Of a stretch of 64,000 nucleotides of DNA, positions 57,092-64,000 are shown piece after piece. The stretch is from Actinomycetales bacterium. Lineage in GTDB: Bacteria; Actinomycetota; Actinomycetes; Actinomycetales; Microbacteriaceae. The notes beneath the pieces were generated by a model. The model saw only the letters and a list, made by a program, of their open reading frames with translations. It had not been told where the DNA came from and ran no database searches. The position numbers and the translations under genes are program-made. Location of the stretch: contig JAATFA010000033.1 of the NCBI GenBank assembly GCA_015655445.1, forward strand, positions 1-64,000, written 5' to 3'. Position 1 is the stretch's first letter. Each line of letters begins with the position of its first letter.

Positions 57092-57147
57092 CAATTGAGT
57101 ACCACCCTGCAACAACATTCCTGTCACCCCGTCTGAAAGGGCATCCC

Positions 57148-58086
57148 ATGTCAGCCTCCTCGATCGCACGGCGGCTCCCCGTCGCCGTCGCCGCGGTGGC
57201 CGCGCTCTGCGCGGCGCTCACCGCATGCTCCGGCACCGCCTCGTCGTCGACGTCGCCGGGCGCGAGCCCGTCGGTCGACCCCGAGTGGGCGAAGATCCGC
57301 GCCGAGCTGCCCGCGAGCGTCCGCTCCCAGGGCGAGCTCACCGTCGGCACGTCGGCTGCCTACCCGCCGTTCGACTACTACGCGTCCGACAACAAGACGG
57401 TCATCGGCATCGACCCCGACCTCGCCTCCGCCGTCGGCGAGGTGCTCGGCATCAAGCTCACCTTCGTGGCCGCCGACTTCTCCTCCCTCATCCCCGGCAT
57501 GGCCGCCGGGCGCTACGACCTCGTGTGGGCGGACGCGGGCGACAACCCCGCGCGGCAGCAGCAGGTCGACATCATCGACTACAACCGCAACACGAGCCTC
57601 TTCCTCACCTCCTCCGACACGAAGAAGGTGACCAAGAAGACGGACGTGTGCGGCAAGACGGTCGCGGTCGAGCAGGGCACGACCGAGGTCCAGTACATGC
57701 AGCAGCAGAGCACGGACTGCCAGGCCGCCGGCCTCGCCCCGGTGACGGTCAACCAATACCCCGGCCTGAACGACGCCGTGCTCGCGGTCAAGAGCGGGCG
57801 GGCCTATGCGACGATCGCGAACAACGCGACGATCGGCTACACCGCCAAGCAGTCCGGCGGCCAGCTCGTCGCGAGCGGTCCCACGTACTTCTCGACGCTC
57901 TGCGGCGTGCTGACGCCGAAGGGATCCCCGCTCACGAAGCCGCTGCAGAAGGCCCTGCAGCAGATCGTCGACGACGGGCGATACGCGAAGATCCTGAAGA
58001 AGTACGGTGCCGAGGCGGCGGCGATCGACACGATCACCGTCAACGGAACCCCCGCGACCCCGTCACCGACCACGACGGCGGGCTGA
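57148..58086 (+). CDS. Amino-acid ABC transporter substrate-binding lipoprotein (family 3)
   Basis: VAAVAALCAALTACSG lipobox; GELTVGTSAAYPPFDYYASDNKTVIGIDPDLASAVGEVLGIKLTFVAADFSSLIPGMAAGRYDLV. Confidence 0.95.
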   Translation: MSASSIARRLPVAVAAVAALCAALTACSGTASSSTSPGASPSVDPEWAKIRAELPASVRSQGELTVGTSAAYPPFDYYASDNKTVIGIDPDLASAVGEVLGIKLTFVAADFSSLIPGMAAGRYDLVWADAGDNPARQQQVDIIDYNRNTSLFLTSSDTKKVTKKTDVCGKTVAVEQGTTEVQYMQQQSTDCQAAGLAPVTVNQYPGLNDAVLAVKSGRAYATIANNATIGYTAKQSGGQLVASGPTYFSTLCGVLTPKGSPLTKPLQKALQQIVDDGRYAKILKKYGAEAAAIDTITVNGTPATPSPTTTAG

Positions 58087-58109
58087 GTCCCGCAACGAGG
58101 AGTCTCGTC

Positions 58110-58991
58110 ATGAGCAGCAGCCGCCCGACGACCCCCCTGCCCGTCGTCCGGAGGCGGCGTCTCGGCCGCGTGCCGGCGATGATCGTCGTGGTCCTCGTCG
58201 CCACGCTCATCGTCGCCGCGCTCGCGAGCAACCCGCGCTTCGAGTGGGGCGTCGTGGGCGAGTACCTGTTCTCGCCCTCGATCGTCCAGGGCGCGGGCGT
58301 GACCGTGGGCCTCACGGTCGTCGCGATGGCGATCGGCATCCTGCTCGGGATCGTCCTCGCCGTGATGCGACAGTCCGGGGGCGTGATCCTCTCCGCCGCC
58401 GCCGGGCTGTACATCTGGTTCTTCCGGGGCACCCCGCAGCTCGTGCAGCTCATCTTCTGGTACAACATCGGCGCGCTCTACCCGAAGCTCAGCCTCGGCG
58501 TCCCGTTCGGCCCGCAGTGGTTCTCGGTCGACGCGAACGACGTCGTGACGCCCCTCGCGACGGCGATCTTCGGTCTCGGCCTCAACGAGGCCGCGTACAT
58601 GGCCGAGATCGTGCGCGCGGGCCTCACCGCGGTCGGGCCCGGCCAGCGGGAGGCCGCGGCCGCGCTCGGGCTCTCGCGCTGGCACTCGCTCACGCGCATC
58701 GTCCTGCCCCAGGCGATGCGCGTGATCGTGCCGCCGACGGGCAACCAGGTGATCAGCATGCTCAAGTCCACGTCCCTCGTCTCGGTGATCGCGCTCGCCG
58801 AGCTCCTCTACTCCGCGCAGAGCATCTACACGCGCACCTTCCAGACCATCCCGCTCCTCATCGTCGTGAGCCTGTGGTACCTCGCGATGACGACGGTGCT
58901 CACGCTCGGCCAACGGCAGCTCGAGCGGCGTCTCAACTCCGGAGCCCGCGGGCTCCGCCCGGCGGCGGCAGCGCCGCGACCCCATGAATGA
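58110..58991 (+). CDS. Amino-acid ABC transporter permease
   Basis: YIWFFRGTPQLVQLIFWYNI...NEAAYMAEIVRAGLTAVGPGQREAAAALGLSRWHSLTRIVLPQAMRVIVPPTGNQVISMLKSTSLVSVI. Confidence 0.96.
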   Translation: MSSSRPTTPLPVVRRRRLGRVPAMIVVVLVATLIVAALASNPRFEWGVVGEYLFSPSIVQGAGVTVGLTVVAMAIGILLGIVLAVMRQSGGVILSAAAGLYIWFFRGTPQLVQLIFWYNIGALYPKLSLGVPFGPQWFSVDANDVVTPLATAIFGLGLNEAAYMAEIVRAGLTAVGPGQREAAAALGLSRWHSLTRIVLPQAMRVIVPPTGNQVISMLKSTSLVSVIALAELLYSAQSIYTRTFQTIPLLIVVSLWYLAMTTVLTLGQRQLERRLNSGARGLRPAAAAPRPHE

Positions 58992-60002
58992 AAGGCTGGC
59001 AATGTTCATCGTCGACGGCGCGTACAACGGTCTCACCGACATCCCCCTCTACCCCGACGCGGAGGGCCGGGAGGTCGTCGACCAGCTGCGCGATGCGGGA
59101 GTGCGGCTCCTCCACCAGTCGGTCGTCATCGACTACCACCCGACCGCGTTCCGCGCCGCCATCAAGCGCATGCTCGACCACGAGGCCCTCATCGAGACGA
59201 TGCCGGACCGGCTCATGCGCGTGGACACCCCGGAGGACGCGCGACGCGCGATCGCGGAGGACAAGCTCGGGCTCGTGTACACCTTCCAGGGCGCGGACGC
59301 GATCGAGGACGACCTCGACAACCTCATCGTGCTGCACCGCCTCGGGCTGCGCGTGCTGCAGATCACGTACAACTCGCAGAACCGTCTCGGCTACGGCGGC
59401 TACGAGCCCGTCGACCGCGGTCTGACCTACTTCGGCACGATCACCGTCAAGGCGTGCAACTCGCTCGGCATCACCGTCGACCTCTCGCACGTCGGCGAGC
59501 GCACGGCCCTCGACGCGTGCGAGGCGAGCACAAGGCCGGTCATCGTCTCGCACTCCAACGCCGACGCGCTGTGCCACCACACGCGCAACGTGAGCGACAC
59601 CCTCATCCGCGCGGTGGGCGAGACGGGCGGGCTCGTCGGCATCACCCCGCACTCGGTCTTCACCCAGCCCAAGTCGCAGGGATGGCCGACCGTGGAGGTC
59701 CTCCTGCGCCACCTCGACCACATGGTCGAGCTCGTCGGCGTCGACCACGTGGGCCTCTCGACCGATCGCTTCGCCTCGCCGAACGTGTACGCCGCGATGA
59801 CCCGCAAGCGCGAGGACATCATGTTCGGCGACTTCTGGGGCGGCTACGACGTCTCGCAGAAGAACGTGCAGGGCTTCTCCGACTACGGCGACTGGCCCAG
59901 GATCCTCGAGGCCCTCTCCGCGCGCGGCTACTCGGACGAGGACGTCGCGAAGATCGCGGGAGAGAACTACCTGCGCATCTACGACAGCACCTGGGGCCGG
60001 CC

Positions 60003-60006
<4 letters not shown>
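58984..60006 (+). CDS. M19-family dipeptidase (second paralog)
   Basis: [17 protein letters not shown]...[85 protein letters not shown]. Confidence 0.88.
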
Positions 60007-60766
<760 letters not shown>

Positions 60767-60770
<4 letters not shown>

Positions 60771-61462
60771 GCGGGGCCGAGCCGTCGGCCGCCGGCCGCA
60801 CGGTCGAGCGCGCCCTCTCGCTTCTCGCGCTCGTGTGCGAGCGGGGTCAGGCGTCCCTCGTCGAGGCCGCGCGAGCACTCGACCTCTCGCCCTCGACGAC
60901 GCTGCGCCTCCTGCGCACCCTCGAGACCCAGGAGTACGTGCGCCGCGACGAGAGCGGCGGCTACCGGCCGGGCGCGAAGACGATCCGGGTGGGCGCGCAG
61001 GCGCTCGGCCACGAGCGCGTCGTGGCCGCCGGCCGCGCCGAGCTCGACCGCATCGCGCTCGAGACCGGCGAGTCGGCCTACCTGAGCGTGCTCGGCCACG
61101 CGAGCACGGCCCTGTACGTCGCCATCGCCGAGGGGTCCCAGATGGTGCGCTACGTCAGCTGGGTGGGCCTCACGATCCCGGTCGAGGGCACGGCGGCCGG
61201 GCGCGCGCTCACGGGAGGGGTCCCGGCGGGCGGCTTCGCTGCCGTGCGAGGCGATCTGGACGCGCACGCCGTCGAGATCGCGGTGCCCGTGCTCGGCGCG
61301 GACGACTCGATCGAGGCCGCGCTCTCGGTCGTCATCCCGGTCAACCGCGTACGCGAGAGCACGGAGGGCGACGTCGGCGCCCTCCTCGTCGGCGCGGCGC
61401 AGCGCATCACGGAGCAGCTGCGGGCGCTCGAGCCCGCACGCGTCGGCGGGGCGAGCGAATGA
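60767..61462 (+). CDS. IclR-family transcriptional regulator
   Basis: [70 protein letters not shown]. Confidence 0.93.
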
Positions 61463-62166
61463 CCGGCGAGACGGAGCAGCCCTCGACGGGCCGCACGCGC
61501 ACGGTGGATCGTGCGCTCGACGTGCTCGCGGTCGTGTGCGAGCGCGGCAGCGCGACGCTCAGCGAGATCGCACGGGAGACGGGGCTCTCGCCGAGCACGT
61601 GCGCCCGGCTGCTCAAGGTGCTCGACGCGCAGGAGTTCGTGCGACGTCACGAGGGCGTGTACCGCCCCGGCGCGCACATCATCCGCGTGGGCGCTCTCGC
61701 CCTCAGCAGCGCGAACATCGTCGCTGTCGGACAGGTCGAGCTCGACCGGATCGCCGCCGAGACGGGCGAGTCGGCCTACCTCAGCCTTCCCTCCCCGGGA
61801 CGTCAGGCGATCCTCGCCGCGCTCGCCCACGGCACGCACCCCGTGCGGCACGTGAGCTGGGTCGGTCGCGCGGTGAGCCTCGACGGCACCGCGGTCGGCG
61901 CGGCGCTCCTGGGCGGGATAGGACGCCGCGGCTTCGCGAACCTCGTGCGCATCACCTCGCCCGACACGACCTCGATCGCCTCCCCCGTCCACTCGCACAC
62001 GCGCGTCGTGGCGGCCCTCTCGGTCGTCGTGCCCGAGTTCCGCGCGACCCCCGACTACCTCGAGCGCGTCGGCACGATCGTCGCGGAGGCGGCCGACCGT
62101 CTCGCCGTGCGGCTCGGCGTCGAGCCCCTGCCGCAGCCGCGCGACGCTCTCGGGCCGGCGCGCTGA
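61459..62166 (+). CDS. IclR-family transcriptional regulator (tandem paralog)
   Basis: RTVDRALDVLAVVCERGSATLSEIARETGLSPSTCARLLKVLDAQEFVRRHEGVYRPGAHIIRVGALAL; 4-nt overlap with the previous IclR. Confidence 0.93.
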   Translation: MTGETEQPSTGRTRTVDRALDVLAVVCERGSATLSEIARETGLSPSTCARLLKVLDAQEFVRRHEGVYRPGAHIIRVGALALSSANIVAVGQVELDRIAAETGESAYLSLPSPGRQAILAALAHGTHPVRHVSWVGRAVSLDGTAVGAALLGGIGRRGFANLVRITSPDTTSIASPVHSHTRVVAALSVVVPEFRATPDYLERVGTIVAEAADRLAVRLGVEPLPQPRDALGPAR

Positions 62167-62223
62167 GGGCGCCCAGCCGGGAGCGCGCCGGCGCGTGCCG
62201 CGCGCGCGTCCGCGACGCCGGGC

Positions 62224-62694
62224 TCAGCCGGCGGGCGTGCCCGCGTTCGCCCGCTCGAGCCGGGACCTCAGCGCCGCGAGCGTCGTCGCGAGCTGCTCCC
62301 GTCGCGACGCGCTGACCGCCGTTCCCACGAGCTCCTCGAGGACCTCGTCGAACGTGCGCTCGGCGTCGGAGACGACGGCGGCCCCCGCCGCGGTGAGCTC
62401 GAGCAGGGACGAGCGACGATCCTCGGGGTTCGGCACGCGCCGCACGAGGCCCCGCGCCTCGAGCCGGTCGATCCCCTTGCTCGTGGCGCCGACGCCGACC
62501 GCGAAGCGGGTGGCGAGGTCGCCGACGCGGGAGCGCGGATGGTCACGAAGGTGGTGAAGGAACTCGAACTGGGACGCGAAGAGCCCGTGACGCGCCCTCA
62601 GCCGCTCGTTGACCGCGTTGTAGAGGCGCGTCTCGACGCGCACGAGGTCGTCGAAGACCCCCGCGAGGCTCACATCATGTTCCTGCATCCACAT
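62224..62694 (-). CDS. MarR-family transcriptional regulator
   Basis: HGLFASQFEFLHHLRDHPRSRVGDLATRFAVGVGATSKGIDRLEARGLVRRVPNPEDRRSSLLELTAAG. Confidence 0.93.
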   Translation of the reverse strand: MWMQEHDVSLAGVFDDLVRVETRLYNAVNERLRARHGLFASQFEFLHHLRDHPRSRVGDLATRFAVGVGATSKGIDRLEARGLVRRVPNPEDRRSSLLELTAAGAAVVSDAERTFDEVLEELVGTAVSASRREQLATTLAALRSRLERANAGTPAG

Positions 62695-62713
62695 TCCTAG
62701 GCATATATAATGG

Positions 62714-62725
62714 ATTCCGCGGAAT
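62714..62725. promoter_or_regulatory. 12-bp perfect palindrome ATTCCGCGGAAT (candidate MarR operator)
   Basis: Lies in the MarR/esterase divergent intergenic region. Confidence 0.55.
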
Positions 62726-62752
62726 GTATCCTAACGAGCGAAGGGCATACGC

Positions 62753-63667
62753 GTGAGCAGGGAACAACGCACGGCGGTCGACGAGCTCCTCCGGCGGCGA
62801 CCGGACGGCCCTCCGCCGCGCTCCGTGGCCGAGATGCGGGACGGCTTCGCCGCATTCATGGCACTGTTCCCGATCCAGAGCGTGCGCACGACGGACATCG
62901 AGATCGGAGGCCGACCCGCGGTGCGCGTCGAGCCGCAGGGCGCGGGCAGGCCGGGGACGATCCTCTACTTCCACGGCGGGTCGTTCGTGCTCGGATCGCC
63001 GCGGACCGCGATGGGCCTCACGGCGAGCCTCGTCACGCGAACCGGATGCTCGGCGATCTCCCTCGACTACCGCCTCGCACCGGAGCACCCGTTCCCCGCG
63101 GCCATCGAGGACTGCGTCGCCGCCTACCGGGAGCTGCTCGAGAGCGGCGTCGCACCGGAGTCCGTCGTCTTCGCCGGCGACTCGGCCGGAGCCGGCCTCA
63201 CCGTGACGGCGACGCTCGCCGCACGCTCCGCGGGCCTTCCGCTGCCGGCGGCGATCCTCGCCCTCTCCCCCGGTCTCGACCACACGCGCTCCGGCACGAC
63301 CATGACGACGAAGGCGGGCGTCGATCCGCTCTTCACGCGCGCGGCGATGCAGCGCACGGGCGACATGTACCTCGCGGGGCAGGATCCGCGTCAGGAGCTC
63401 GCCGCGCCCGCGGTGCTCGCCGACCTCACGGGCTTCCCGCCGATCCTGCTGCAGGTCGGCACGAACGAGCTGCTGCTCGACGACTCGGTGCGCCTCGCCG
63501 AGCGCGCGCGCGACGCGGACGTGGACGTCATCCTCGACGTCACCGCGGGCGTCCCGCACGTCTTCCAATCCTTCGCCGGACAGCTCGAGGAGGCCGACCA
63601 GGCCCTCGATCGCGCCGCCCTCTTCCTCGCTCAGCACCTGCGGGATGCCGGCGGCGACGCGCGGTGA
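62753..63667 (+). CDS. Alpha/beta hydrolase, HSL-type esterase
   Basis: ILYFHGGSFVLGSPRTAMGLTASLVTRTGCSAISLDYRLAPEHPFPAAIEDCVAAYRELL...VVFAGDSAGAGLTVTATLAAR; GTG start. Confidence 0.94.
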   Translation: MSREQRTAVDELLRRRPDGPPPRSVAEMRDGFAAFMALFPIQSVRTTDIEIGGRPAVRVEPQGAGRPGTILYFHGGSFVLGSPRTAMGLTASLVTRTGCSAISLDYRLAPEHPFPAAIEDCVAAYRELLESGVAPESVVFAGDSAGAGLTVTATLAARSAGLPLPAAILALSPGLDHTRSGTTMTTKAGVDPLFTRAAMQRTGDMYLAGQDPRQELAAPAVLADLTGFPPILLQVGTNELLLDDSVRLAERARDADVDVILDVTAGVPHVFQSFAGQLEEADQALDRAALFLAQHLRDAGGDAR

Positions 63668-63737
63668 CACCCGAGCGGCGTCCACGGCGCGCTCAGCGAC
63701 CCAGCGCAGGGTCACGCTCAGCCGGCCGCGCGCTCAG

Positions 63738-63812
63738 CGGCTGAACGGCTGGGACGCGACGCCGTTGATGGTCGTGCCCGCCTGCTGCCAGTTCAGATCG
63801 AGGCCGTGCCGC
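63738..63812 (-). pseudogene. C-terminal fragment of an unidentified protein
   Basis: Minus-strand frame ...RHGLDLNWQQAGTTINGVASQPFSR-stop; no upstream portion recognisable past about 63812. Confidence 0.35.
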
Positions 63813-64000
63813 TCACCCGAGGACCTGCCGGCCTACGCGGGCGCCGTCGACGACTACCTCGCCGCGAACCCCGGATACGCGCGCCTCACGATGTGGCGAC
63901 GCCTCGAGCGCGAGGACGCATCCCCCGACGACGTCGAGGCCTACCAGTCCAAGCTCGACCAGCTCGAGGACGTCGTCGGCGTCGACACCGCCCGGTGGGG
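63813..64000 (+). pseudogene. TetR-like C-terminal domain fragment lacking the HTH (continues beyond window)
   Basis: SPEDLPAYAGAVDDYLAANPGYARLTMWRRLEREDASPDDVEAYQSKLDQLEDVVGVDTARW with no HTH or start codon region upstream. Confidence 0.5.

Overview
High-GC actinobacterial chromosome segment, possibly Microbacteriaceae by gene content (inference). It has about 48 supportable genes and no transposase, prophage, CRISPR array, rRNA or tRNA that I could recognise. Left to right: (1) rpsI/rplM and truA on the minus strand, separated by an unusual non-coding array of about 21-22 bp repeats arranged head-to-head around a near-perfect palindrome; (2) an SGNH acyltransferase; (3) a hypoxia/redox island at about 4.2-27 kb with three universal stress proteins, a flavodoxin-like protein, phosphoketolase, an MgtA-type ATPase, a DevS/DevR (DosS/DosR)-like two-component system, a BON protein, fused CydDC, CydAB, BlaI/M56, Pta and AckA. 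Copies of a DosR-box-like palindrome GGGAC-N4-GTCCC lie upstream of several of these units and of one distant SDR gene; (4) a dipeptide ABC transporter/M19/M24 peptidase/Lrp cluster; (5) a ManNAc/amino-sugar cluster with a DasR/NagR-like GntR regulator and dre-like sites; (6) a histidine utilisation cluster in which an M20 amidohydrolase sits where HutG would be; (7) an adjacent operon with a cyclophilin-like (possibly cucumopine-synthase-related) protein, an amino-acid ABC importer, a second M19 dipeptidase and two tandem IclR regulators; (8) a MarR/esterase pair and a gene-remnant junction at the right edge. The best candidates for something undescribed are the 928-1279 repeat array, the non-mycobacterial DosR-like regulon and the hut-linked cyclophilin-like operon. 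All calls come from reading the sequence and ORF translations; no database search was run.
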